The notes beneath the pieces are model-generated. The model did not search any database. It saw only the letters and a program-made list of their open reading frames with translations, and had not been told where the DNA came from. The position numbers were made by a program, and so were the translations under genes. This document shows, one piece after another, positions 12,201 through 20,600 of a stretch of 64,000 nucleotides of DNA; positions within the stretch are counted from its first letter, which is position 1; the number at the start of each line of letters is the position of its first letter. Source of the DNA: Cristatella mucedo (lineage: Eukaryota > Bryozoa > Phylactolaemata > Cristatellidae). Location of the stretch: assembly GCA_009760855.2 (NCBI GenBank), contig WPIO01000019.1:3421501-3485500 (forward strand). The letters run 5' to 3'.

Positions 12201-13200
12201 AGTATATCAAAATCTTTCGTTAAACCCTACAACACAAGATGATCACCAGGTCATTACGCTGATGAGAAAGGCTGTATCAATTTCTTTACTTATCAGCTCG
12301 TACAGATAGCATCAGCTTCCTTGGGTAGTCAAATGATAGCACAGCCACAAAAACTGTTTCACGAGCGTACTGTGGATATATGCATGCGTTAATACAGATG
12401 ACATGGATGTAGTTATACATTACGACAGATACAAGTTCATACACTTAAATTTGCCAATGCATCAAAATGCTGGCAAAATGGCATCAGCTTCTGCCCACGA
12501 GCAAACTTGCAGGCTCTGACAGCAAGCTCGGATAATTACAATAGGCTAATTGCCTACAGCTAGGCTACCCTAAGGTGTCACTGCGCTCGCGTAGTCGTAC
12601 GATACCACTATTTAAAATACTATAAATGCTAGCAGACATTTTTAAGGCCGATCCTAAAAAAATCTTACGACACGCAGCTATGCTATGCATAAAAGATATT
12701 AAATCACAATTCTGAGAGCAACTTCTAGCGCGTCAGACACTGGGAAAAACTACAGCGGCTTTAGATTACTTCAATGCAGAATGTATGCCTATATTATGCC
12801 TACTCAAAAACCGCAACTAGCGATATAATAAAAAATGAGTCAGCTTGTTCTACGAACAACTTGCGAGATAGAGGCGACGAAGGACCACTACCTCCTAAAG
12901 CGCGTAACAAGCACGAGCGAGCGCTGCACTAGCTCTTTTTGAGTAATACGCTCGCTGTCCAGCTGACGGTGAAAAAGCGCCACCTTCCGAACGCTTCAAT
13001 AATGCACCTTATGCGAGCTCGTCGAACTTAAAGCAGGCACAAATTGTGCGAAAAATGGGATGCTGCGAAGTCTTGCGCCCGAAATGAATAAGCTGAATAT
13101 CTGTTGAGGACTCGAGAACGCAGCTGGCCACACTACGATGTAAGAACACGAAATACGATCGTACCTGTCGATACTGCTTTAAAAGCACCTCAACATTCAT
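136..13200 (-). CDS. RRN3: RRN3 / TIF-IA, RNA polymerase I-specific transcription initiation factor (15 coding exons)
   Basis: Complete gene rebuilt from 15 exons: 13165-13200, 12170-12226, 10638-10727, 10264-10393, 10043-10163, 7392-7560, 5664-5744, 5131-5260, 3427-3560, 2330-2460, 1973-2148, 1688-1796, 1441-1584, 1282-1369 and 136-255. They sum to 1716 nt, 571 aa plus stop, and every junction is in frame with GT/AG borders. RRN3 bridges RNA polymerase I and the promoter-bound SL1 complex at rDNA in the nucleolus. Recognition rests on collinear similarity to animal RRN3 along the whole length: VEVLLK at residues 3-8, YVRNVLQIIVYLP in exon 6, LPTHQSCHVQF in exon 9, SFLARARYIE in exon 10, FIFRHKEL in exon 11, LNPLKFCLP in exon 12 and YFPFDPYLL in exon 13. 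An acidic insert occupies exon 7. The start ATG has an in-frame TAG 15 nt upstream. The protein is about 80 aa shorter than the human one, mostly at the N-terminus. Confidence 0.94.
377..455 (-). mobile_element. SINE family 1 remnant (3' half)
   Basis: Resembles the reverse complement of the SINE 1 body (AACAGC tail start, GGCAGAAAAGCC and CACCACTGC...TGTGG segments). The tRNA-like head is absent. Lies in the last intron of RRN3. Confidence 0.5.
1282..1369 (-). CDS. RRN3: RRN3 coding exon 14
   Basis: Residues 503-532, SGSFIADIYREYDG then an acidic run. Matches the SKKFIDPIYQVWED segment. Acceptor TTTTAG|G, donor GAA|GTGAGT, phase 0. Confidence 0.9.
1441..1584 (-). CDS. RRN3: RRN3 coding exon 13
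   Basis: Residues 455-502, RHQLVQCDTIIEKNKRSWLP and later AYFPFDPYLLHK. Acceptor CAACAG|GCGCC, donor CATAA|GTGAGT, phase 2. It corresponds to the CYTIIERNNR...FFPFDPC region. Confidence 0.94.
1688..1796 (-). CDS. RRN3: RRN3 coding exon 12
   Basis: Residues 419-454, QRIVSCSLNPLKFCLPIIVN then TFASIT, aligned with the LNPLKICLPSVVNFFAAIT block. Acceptor TTTGTAG|GG, donor ACAAG|GTATCC, phase 2. Confidence 0.94.
1973..2148 (-). CDS. RRN3: RRN3 coding exon 11
   Basis: Residues 360-418. Contains APFYAVCQGLFYVFIFRHKE, the segment that reads GPFYSACQAVFYTFVFRHKQ in vertebrates. Acceptor TTCCAG|G, donor GAAG|GTTAGC (weaker donor), phase 1. Confidence 0.96.
2330..2460 (-). CDS. RRN3: RRN3 coding exon 10
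   Basis: Residues 317-359. Contains YLLKKIQDPN, RQAAAAYLASFLARARYIE. Acceptor TTTCAG|GCT, donor ACTGA|GTAAGT, phase 2. Confidence 0.96.
2461..3426. other. RRN3 intron 9
   Basis: Non-coding sequence between exons 9 and 10. I see no repeat family or coding signal in it. Confidence 0.7.
3427..3560 (-). CDS. RRN3: RRN3 coding exon 9
   Basis: Residues 272-316, with GLYKDLLGIFERTMLPTHQ and SCHVQFLMFYICSF, almost the most conserved stretch of the family. Acceptor TTGTAG|GT, donor ATG|GTGAGT, phase 0 out. Confidence 0.97.
3561..5130. other. RRN3 intron 8
   Basis: AT-rich intron. The only recognisable content is a SINE family 2 tail at about 4577-4637. Confidence 0.7.
4577..4637 (-). mobile_element. 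SINE family 2 / LINE-type 3' tail fragment
   Basis: Reverse-strand copy of the tail GAAGCACCTGAATAGAG...GGTTC...GCACTATACAAATAAATT, which recurs throughout the window. The tRNA-like head is missing. Confidence 0.6.
5131..5260 (-). CDS. RRN3: RRN3 coding exon 8
   Basis: Residues 229-271. Contains HPDAQRLDMLMDLVFQLI and a CYTK end matching the AERLDILMSLVL and CYVDG region. Donor AAAG|GTGCGT, phase 1. Confidence 0.93.
5664..5744 (-). CDS. RRN3: RRN3 coding exon 7 (acidic segment)
   Basis: Twenty-seven codons (residues 202-228), VRASRESIQEAENEAD followed by more acidic residues. It matches the low-complexity acidic loop that begins VNASRQGIEDAEE in vertebrate RRN3. Phase 0 on both sides. Confidence 0.9.
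5745..7391. other. RRN3 intron 6
   Basis: AT-rich intron between exons 6 and 7. No coding signal and no repeat that I can place. Confidence 0.65.
7392..7560 (-). CDS. RRN3: RRN3 coding exon 6
   Basis: Residues 145-201, containing SDLFPYIGNE, YVRNVLQIIVYLP and LELVVDRMIKID, the strongest RRN3 block in the N-terminal half. Acceptor TTGTAG|G, donor GAT|GTAAGT, phase 0 out. Confidence 0.95.
9384..9489 (+). mobile_element. LINE C-terminal fragment
   Basis: Contains a degraded LVQNSA.. stretch and GTGCAAAACTCAGC...GTCGTCAACGGC, which resembles the sequence at 15424-15500 that precedes a clear LHWLPIEYR LINE motif. It is directly followed by a SINE. Confidence 0.45.
9490..9612 (+). mobile_element. 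SINE family 2 (tRNA-derived head, LINE-like tail)
   Basis: tRNA-like head with A-box-like ACAATGGTTAAGGTGC and B-box-like GGGCTCGATCCCC, followed by GAAGCACCCGAATAGAGATAA and an AT-rich end. Same arrangement as copies at 27817 and 51322. Confidence 0.75.
10043..10163 (-). CDS. RRN3: RRN3 coding exon 5
   Basis: Residues 105-144, with a charged EEERRR stretch followed by VHKVISQVARLAP, which aligns with the HRALQIIARYVP helix. Enters in phase 1, leaves in phase 2 at AT|GTAAGT. Confidence 0.9.
10264..10393 (-). CDS. RRN3: RRN3 coding exon 4
   Basis: Residues 62-104 plus one base, containing EYQTLILNIVSAQPSYL, aligned with the EYLAFLGNLVSAQ segment of vertebrate RRN3. Acceptor TTGTAG|CAG, donor CTCG|GTAAAT, phase 1. 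Confidence 0.93.
10638..10727 (-). CDS. RRN3: RRN3 coding exon 3
   Basis: Thirty codons (residues 32-61), starting TEQLKAILKSL and ending VEHLVGVLL. Acceptor TATAG|ACT, donor CTG|GTAAGC, phase 0. Leucine-rich helical segment of the HEAT-like fold. Confidence 0.9.
10728..12169. other. RRN3 intron 2
   Basis: Contains an antisense SINE family 2 copy at 10803-10925 and a second tail-like fragment near 11010-11060. The rest shows no coding signal. Confidence 0.65.
10803..10925 (-). mobile_element. SINE family 2
   Basis: Reverse-strand copy: tail (ATTAATTTGTATAGCACC...AGGCACTTCATATAT) followed by the degraded tRNA-like head (GAGCTCTAGACCTTGG...GGCCAAACCAG). Confidence 0.65.
12170..12226 (-). CDS. 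RRN3: RRN3 coding exon 2
   Basis: Nineteen codons (residues 13-31, TKDFDILTSKLKDP). Acceptor TTGTAG|GG and donor GAT|GTAAGT, phase 0 on both sides. It matches the DFELLKNQL segment of vertebrate RRN3 and is too short to show as a normal open frame. Confidence 0.9.
13165..13200 (-). CDS. RRN3: RRN3 coding exon 1
   Basis: Encodes residues 1-12, including the VEVLLK motif found near the N-terminus of animal RRN3. The donor reads CAG|GTACGA, phase 0. An in-frame TAG lies 15 nt upstream of the ATG, so no longer N-terminus is possible without another upstream exon. Confidence 0.85.
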
Positions 13201-13330
13201 GGCAGCGATAGTCTATCGTAGCCGAGCACGTAATGTGCGTTTCAGTTGGCTGTATACAGAGCGATGCGTACGGGCCACGCCTGGACCATGCCGCCATGCC
13301 AAAATGGCGCACTCTTACAATGTGACCACT
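13201..13330 (-). promoter_or_regulatory. Probable RRN3 core promoter / 5' UTR with YY1-like sites
   Basis: Lies directly upstream of the RRN3 ATG. It contains CAAAATGGCGC at 13300-13310 and CCGCCATG at 13291-13298, two opposed YY1-type elements, a class common at TATA-less promoters of housekeeping genes. No TATA box is apparent. The transcription start cannot be set from sequence alone. Confidence 0.45.
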
Positions 13331-13439
13331 TGCGCAACAAAAAAACGGAATGTGCCGCCATAGTACCTAAGCTAAACTAGATACTGTGCATTTGTATCAG
13401 CTATTTAGTCAAGGAAGCCTTATTTAATTTTTTTCGTAG

Positions 13440-14600
13440 CCTTTTTTCTCGAGATAGGATTTCATTGAAAACCGCGGTTTTCCAACCACAGTCACGTGGT
13501 ACTGGTACCTGTGCTCATTCTACTAGCTAGTTCAAGGTCGGCTGAGTGTTAGCCTCACCTGGCTTTATCCCATCAGCGAGACCCACGGCGGAGCCGGAAC
13601 CTCCTCTATTTTTCCAATAAATTCTCGGCCAAGCTTTGGTCCTCCGGAAAGAGTCTGTAAACACCTGCGTAGTTATTCGCCGGCGGCGTGCCCGACGTCG
13701 CCGGACATTGTCGGCATAGACGCCCACCTTACGCTCAGATCAGGGGGAGGAGACATGAGGGTGAGCGACAGCTCTCAAGGCAACCGCCGCCTGCAGGGCG
13801 ATGTCGGACACTCCCGCCGTATGCAGCGACAGCTTACAAATCCTGGCAGTTGCATGCTAATCCGAGCGCCGTCTTCTCGAGCGCAATGACAAACGGGCGG
13901 TTCGAGAGCCACCTCGACGTAAAGCGCCGTACAGTGCCGCCTCACTCGTCAAGCTGACCGCTAGGAGCTCGCGCGCTCGGGCATACGAGCTGCACGAGGC
14001 AGACGCAGGACGCCGATAAGGTTCGCACGAGAACGTCGCAGCACTTTTTGAGAGGCGTGCGCGCCGCTGCGATCTCCGCTCGCAGTCGGTCGTGCCGGAG
14101 CTTCGATGGGCAGAGGACGAGGGAAAGTGAGGACAGACGCTTCCGTTCACGCCGACGGACGCCGGACAAAAAGTGCGAGCGAGCGACGCCGACGCGTTGC
14201 GCGACGCTGCCAGCCCTTTTAAAAGTGCCGGCCGCTACGCGAATCTCCGGCGTACGGTCCAGCCCATTGCACGGGCGCGGCTCCGACTAGCGACAGCTGC
14301 CTTCTTCTGCCGGACGAACTGCTGCAGACGCTTCTTCGAGTCGGCTCAGCCGAGAAGCTGTGCTCAAGGGGAGAGGGCCGAAAACTGCGCGAGCCCTGTA
14401 GTCAGCTCCCCCGGAAAGCACGCGAGGCCTCGTGCCGCATGCTGCAGTTGGCAAGAGATGATTGCGTGCTGCTGCTGCTGAACTCGAACCCACGGCCTGG
14501 CTAGTGCAGAGCGAGCACCTTGCCCCAAAGGGGTAGGGCTATCGTTTGTGAATTAACCGCAAAAACTAGCCAAAGCTTTTACATTATTTACATGAAAGAG
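13440..14600. other. GC-rich, CpG-rich island upstream of RRN3
   Basis: A kilobase of strongly GC- and CpG-rich DNA set in AT-rich flanks. Several overlapping open frames on both strands are a by-product of base composition: none shows a known domain or continues past the island. It may be a promoter-linked island or the exonic start of an unrecognised transcript. Confidence 0.45.
14478..14535 (-). mobile_element. tRNA-like SINE head fragment
   Basis: On the minus strand it reads GGGGCAAGGTGCTCGC (A-box-like) and GTGGGTTCGAGTTC (B-box-like), as in the SINE heads of this window. No acceptor-stem pairing or SINE body follows, so it is not a tRNA gene. Confidence 0.45.
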
Positions 14601-15339
14601 ATCCCTTGCAACGTGCTTCCGCCCCCTAACCATGTAGCCAGGCCGAGCATCAAAGGAGAGAACTCGAAACGTTAGAAGGGAGTTGGACTGGTAAAGCCCG
14701 AAGCCGCGATCGATAAAGCTCCGCCCCAACCTCGATTGGAAACGTTTCTACCCGTACATAGTTCGACCTACGACACGATGCTGCAGAAGAGGAAAGTGCA
14801 CGCTGATTAAAAAACGCTTGGACGCTGTCAAAGCCTCGGGCAGATATATAAAGTGCATCCTAACCCGGATGTAGAAATTGCATCCTAACCCGTTGCCCCT
14901 GCGGATGGCTAGTGTCTGAGCCCCGGTCTGCGAGACCTAGCCTGCAGTTGACGCTGAAGGCGTGCAGCCGCGGGGCAGACCTTCTTCGCCCCAACTAACA
15001 AAAACTGGAAGTCTCCTCTGGAGAAATATTTTGACGTTGCTCACCTAAGGCAGGCCTCCATTCCACGCCTCTCAAGCCGCCTTCTGAGAGAGACAGTCCT
15101 ACTATGCTTTGAATGGTAGCTCTCCACGTGAACCTGTTACCAGGAGGGGCCACCGGGCTTCGGGGGTGGGGAGGGTAATGGATCGCTTCGAGACTGACTC
15201 GCTTTTCAGATGACCGACCGTGCGTCTGCTTTTATCAAGCCACTGCCTCCACTGCCAAATTGGCTTACGTTCAGCCGAGGAACGTTGCCAAAATCAGATC
15301 TGCTTACGCAAGAACACGCTCAAGCTAGTTCAGCCGTGC

Positions 15340-15845
15340 ATGACGTCGCGTCTAAATTACACATTACTGCAAATTCCCTTTATTCATGACTCACGGCCTG
15401 TGCACATTAATCGTCTGTAAATGGTGCGAAACTCAGCAGTTGGGACTGTCGTCAACGGCTCAGCTGCCACATCACACACATAATTTCTGCCTGAGCTTCA
15501 CTGGCTCCCTATCGAGTATCGAACCGACTTTACTACGATCTCTCTGGCTTACAGGTCGCTGTAGTCGCTCGCCCCCAAACGACCTTCTTGCTCCGGCAGT
15601 CACGTGCTTTCGTAAAGTCTGCTCCTTGGCTTCCAGCCGTTTTGCTGTTCCTCGAACTGAATGCAAGTAAATCTCTCGGCGATCAGTTCGTCTGTTCGTG
15701 TCTGTTCGTCAGTTCGTCTGCATCGAAAGTCCGGAACTTGCTTTCGACTTCTGTAACAACCTGGGATAACTTTGCGTCATTCAAGTTTCCCTACAATCAC
15801 TCGCATTGTAATGTGGGTTATCTTAATCGAGTATTAACCTGAGTT
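15340..15845 (+). mobile_element. LINE C-terminal ORF remnant
   Basis: From 15496 the plus strand reads LHWLPIEYRTDFTT then ISLAYRSL, the hallmark LHWLP motif of the region after the reverse transcriptase in CR1/L2-like LINEs. Frames shift several times, so it is a dead fragment. Confidence 0.7.
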
Positions 15846-16073
15846 GATTAGAAGGAGACGGGCGTCGATATCGACTGAAAAAGCGGACGTGGACGAACAG
15901 AAACGAACTGTGACAATGCTCAACATGATCACATTTGAAATTCAACCTAGTGACATGACCCCCTCATTCGGAAGTATTTGAGTTTGGAATTTCTATTTCA
16001 AGAAACACGGAATAAAGAGTTTCATAGCGCCAGCAAGCATCTCTACTTCAAAGACTGCTTGCATAATAAAGGT

Positions 16074-16155
16074 CAGCTGATTCAGCAGCTTCATTTATAT
16101 AGCGACAGAAGAACCTCAGTGCCTACTGCTTCCACTGAATAGGGGCAATAAAGAA
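16074..16155 (-). mobile_element. SINE family 1 remnant (3' half)
   Basis: Plus-strand text GCTGATTCAGCAGCTTCATTTATATAGCGACAGAAGAACC is the reverse complement of the SINE 1 end. The head is lost. Confidence 0.6.
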
Positions 16156-17582
16156 GAATGCAGGAAAACTGCACTATATGCAACAGCTGTGCATGCAGCA
16201 CCAGAAAGGCTTATCCGTGACACAATCATCAGCATACATTACAAAGGAAACGTCTTCACGCTTGAGGGAACACGACTCTTGCAGCCTGAGAGCACTGGGC
16301 GGAGACCCTACGAAGGCTCAGACTGCTTAAGCAGCCACGTGCTCTTGAGCGATGGAAGGGCTGGCGACGACTCGGCAGTCATGCCCATATTCATGCATTG
16401 GTGGCATCTATAGGGACATCCGTCTACCACAAACTGCAGCCAGCTGTGGGCCGGGTTCGGAGCGAACAATGGCTCGATAGTGCAAAGACAACGCATGCAT
16501 GGAATACAAGGGCTGCCAAAGGAGTACAAGGGAGGGAGGGCCAGATAACTCCCAGACTTGAGTGTGCAGACTGGGCTTGGCCAGCACAGTTCTGGAGAAT
16601 AGAGTGCTTGGCGTTGGAGCCAGCAGGCTTGTTGTTTGGTCTGAGCAGCCTGAGAGCTGAGCAGCCCGACGACAGGTCGTTTCGCAGACGGCTTTCACAA
16701 TGATGCTCTTTGTGTTTTATTTCTCAGCCCACAAAGCCAAGCGCCTCTTGTAAATGCAATGCGACTGTCGTGAACTATTGGTGCCTCGGCCTTTTGCTGT
16801 CTTATCTTGTGATGCATGAATTCACTTTCGAGCAGGACTAAGTACATCTTTTCGATGTGAAGATTTGCAGGAATAGTTTGTCAACGGATTTTGATCACTG
16901 TAAAGTGATACAGCATTGCATCGCATTAGCTAATGGGGGTACAGGTTTCCATTTGGTGTTCGCCAACTCGCCATGCCATCGTACGACAGGTGCCTTGCAT
17001 GCTGCTGCATCCTCAGTGCATGCGACGACCTGTCTCTGGCAGCAAAAAACGTCACGCTTTGCATTTCAGGTGTAAGCAATGCGGCTGACTTGACCCACAA
17101 TCTTGTGTATCTGGGTGTGCAACGAGTACACAGTTGGTAAATTTGGATTTCAATTTTAGCAAGCACAGTTTGAGCCGTACGCAGCCTGAATAAGCAAAAT
17201 GTATTCAATGCACAAGTTTAAAAGGAAAGCCGACGCATACGCTGCCACAGTAAAGCCATTCACTGACAACCCTAACCAACGTTACTGCTTTGGCTAGCAG
17301 GCAAGCGATAGCAATTAGAAAGTTAAACAAAAAATAAAAATCCAAGTGCAGATCCTTTTTCATCTTCCTGACCCAACCAGTGCAAATGCGCATCTTTCTT
17401 TTTTTAATCCTCCTGACACATTTACGTGGTCTGACAAGTCCACGAAAGACTAAAAAAGCAGTGAGAAATTGCCTCGAAGGACCACGAAGCGAAACCAGTA
17501 GTCTCTTGTGTTTAATTTGAACGCCAGATGTCTGGCACGTGTAACCTTTGATCGTTGTCTCGCTGGTACTTTGATGAAAGCT

Positions 17583-17684
17583 TTATGCCGATTCAATTAT
17601 CGTTCTCACGATGCCAACAACGTCTCCGGCGCATCCCCAGAACATGGTCATTCCAGATCCACCGTGACCATAGTTGTGTACCAC
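17583..17684 (-). CDS. DDO: Oxidase A terminal coding exon 10
   Basis: Residues 307-339 and [22 protein letters not shown] satisfies the D-amino-acid oxidase signature. Ends in Glu-Ser-Ala, not a PTS1 tripeptide. Confidence 0.96.
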   Translation of the reverse strand: MVHNYGHGGSGMTMFWGCAGDVVGIVRTIIESA

Positions 17685-20600
17685 CTAAATGTGAGAATAG
17701 AAGACCAGCTTAAAACGCTTAACTGTCAAACTGGGTATAAAAAATAAATATGTCACTGCGATGCATCCAATATAAGATGTACTAAGCAGGCATCATTATA
17801 CAGCTCTAGCCCTCGCTCTAGCGTAATATTGACTGACTGGGTTGGCCGAGGCTCGGTTTGAGTGCAAGTAAGCCGTGACCCACGATGCCGGACCAAAGCA
17901 AGCAGTGACCGCCCAAGCCTGGCACGGTTCTTGTAACTCGAATGGCCTGCATGTTGCAATCTATGCTCTGATTCTGGAAGACTCGCCATCCCCCAAAATA
18001 TCAAAGGGAAGGAGCTCGCACAGCAGTTGGGCAAGGTTCACACTTAAAAGCACCACCTCAGCTGTAATCACTAATGAATACCGACACAACACATGGACCG
18101 GTTCACCATACTGGGTTAATGTATAAGGGAGATACCTCCAAGGTTACACAAGGGTTTTAGCCTAAGCTCGGATCATGCGAACAAGACAGGCCTTCCGAGC
18201 TGGAGAAAACAAGAATTATACTACTACGCGGCAGCTTCTTAAAGTAATGCCAGCTCATTGTTTACAGAAGGCACATTACAAGGGCCTGTGGCCAACCACT
18301 CGACTTCATAGGGGTGTGGCACCCTTCAAGCTGCTGTCCACCCTGATATACCAGCTGATTAAAGAGCCTATTTTTGTATAGAGGCAGAAAAGCCTTACAG
18401 GCTATCACCACTGCTTGCAGCGGCAATAAAGGATCCCCTACCACAGGATTCGAACCCACGACCTCGGGACCCAGGTCGTGAAGAGCCCGCCTTACCTGAT
18501 GCCCCGAGATAAAATATATATCCATAGATGAATGCTGAAAATATGCAGTGTTTACCTCATAAAGACATTTATTACCAGTAGATAGTGTATGCAAGGGTAC
18601 AGTAAAGGCAACTACAGTAAAGGCAACGACGGTGAGCCGAACCTCTTAATATTTACTATTAAATGTTTCTGGCACATCCGAAAAGTGTATGGGACATCAT
18701 GGATCTGCTAAAGCATTTTCATTCCAAAGGCACTGACCTTAATAGTTTTATCACTTGTGTGCAGTTCACTGCACTCCAGACGAACCTTATACCTTGCTGG
18801 TCTTAACCCAGTCCATCTCTCAACGATGTTGGCATGCTATAAAAAAAATAAACCACGATTAATCATCGGCATTCCTCAGAGTACCCGGACACCTGCAGAA
18901 ACGTGAAACAAACAATGGTGGCGTGTCGCATAGATAAGACCGTGATGACACTTGCTGGTAAAGACGGATCAGCAGCTGCACTGCCGAGCTTCTGTGATTG
19001 TTCACGAATGCAGGAGGCAGCCTACCTGAATGCTTGGGAAAAGTGCACTGCAGCGATCTACCATCGCTTGACTTTCTGCTGGGGTGCTTTCAACACTCCA
19101 GTTGTTCACCTGACGAGTGCCGCCAAGAACTACATTGTCAGAGCTGCAAAAAAAGATTTGATACCGGACTGCATCAAGTTTCTCGATAGAAGCACTGACT
19201 GCAATGTCGAGCCTATTCGTATACAGCGAAACGGCTCAAACGTTCTGCACGGCCTGTATATTTGAAGCTTCAAGCACAGTCGCAAGGCTGTCTTTCATGT
19301 AAATTCACTTGTAAGTGAGTGTTCAAATCAAAGTCAAACTTCAATACCACATGCAAAACTGTGCAAGAAGGCGACATTGCATCGCTTTCGTTAGTAGTGT
19401 TTGCAAAGTTTCAGACGATGAAACCATAAACTAGATGCCTGGGTCTTAAAGTAGTGCTACTAAATGTACTTAATAATACCATCAATCATCTAGAATATTT
19501 CTGTTCAGACGAGAGAGATCGACCTGTGAAGATAGATTGCCAGTGAGTAGAGCAGTTGATGTATTTAGTAGCATGGAAGTTAGCATGGAAGTAGCATAGA
19601 AGCTCAGGACTGCTGGAAAGGATGTGCCATAGTCGGCATCAGCAGAGTAGTTGTCGTTATGTTAGAATCGTAGACGAGGTCGTGGACAAATTCGAGAAGC
19701 AAGTGTCATGGAAAATCAATTACACGATGCAGCACAATTATTATATATTTAGCACAACTTTAGTCCCTGGGTAGCGAGTATTATTTCTTATTTGCTTATT
19801 CCCCAGGAGTACAGATAATGCCCAATATTCCTGCAAACTTTGCTTTTGTGACCAGGATAGTGATTACCTTGAATTACCAATTTCCAATTAAAAAACTGAC
19901 CATTTCTTTTCGTGATTCACATTTAGTCAGAGAAAAAAGACGAATACATATTAGCTTACATTTACTCAGAAGTCATACAACAAAGACCACCCACAAGGAT
20001 TCAAAAATTAGTGGAGGTTACAGATTTTCGGCTTTACTGAAAGTAGCTTTCTCGGAGAAGCCCAAAACCACAGTCCTCCATCATGCTTTCGTTATACCAT
20101 CATACCGTCAAGTTGCCGGTCGAGCGGCCGTATTTTGCACCAAGTGGAGTCGATTGAGACCTGTTCGGCGATTGGATGGCCCAACAGGCAAGGTGTTCAC
20201 CCTTCGCGACCGAGGTCGTGGGTTCGGGTCCTATAGTGAGCGATCCTTTGGTTGCTAAGTGCAAGAGGCGGCGACAGCTGGCGGCGAAGGATTTTCTGCC
20301 GGTCTGCAGACGAGGCTGCTAAATAAGCAAACCATTTTTTCAAGGCCCTACTCGCGGTTTCACATAGACATACTGCGGACAGTGGCTTCGACGATGTCGA
20401 TCGCACAACGATCGGTGGGCAGTTGAGCTGCCTTCGTTCGGTGGCTTACGTGATAATCTCTGCCGCTGAGCAGCTCGAGCGCCGAATCAGTCCTGCTGAC
20501 TGATCCCCTGCCGGCTTATCGGTGTGCCCAGGGCTTTAACCCCGACAAACATGCCGAAGTTCTGTAAGCTCTGTAAGCCTGTTTTTTAAGCAAACGCTTT

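Larger units (their letters stand above)
13201..17582. other. Intergenic region between RRN3 and oxidase A
   Basis: Holds the RRN3 promoter, the GC-rich island, a LINE C-terminal piece (15340-15845), a SINE 1 tail (16074-16155) and the 3' flank of oxidase A. A possible polyadenylation hexamer for oxidase A (AATAAA on the minus strand) lies near 16715-16720. No further gene was recognised. Confidence 0.55.

Noticed and set aside
13857-14150. Arg/Ser-rich open frames on both strands
   Set aside because: Composition artefact of GC-rich DNA, with no splice-consistent partners and no domain.
19818-20258. 146-codon plus-strand frame in oxidase A intron 7
   Set aside because: Its last third is a SINE tRNA-like head and the rest shows no recognisable domain, so it is best explained by chance.
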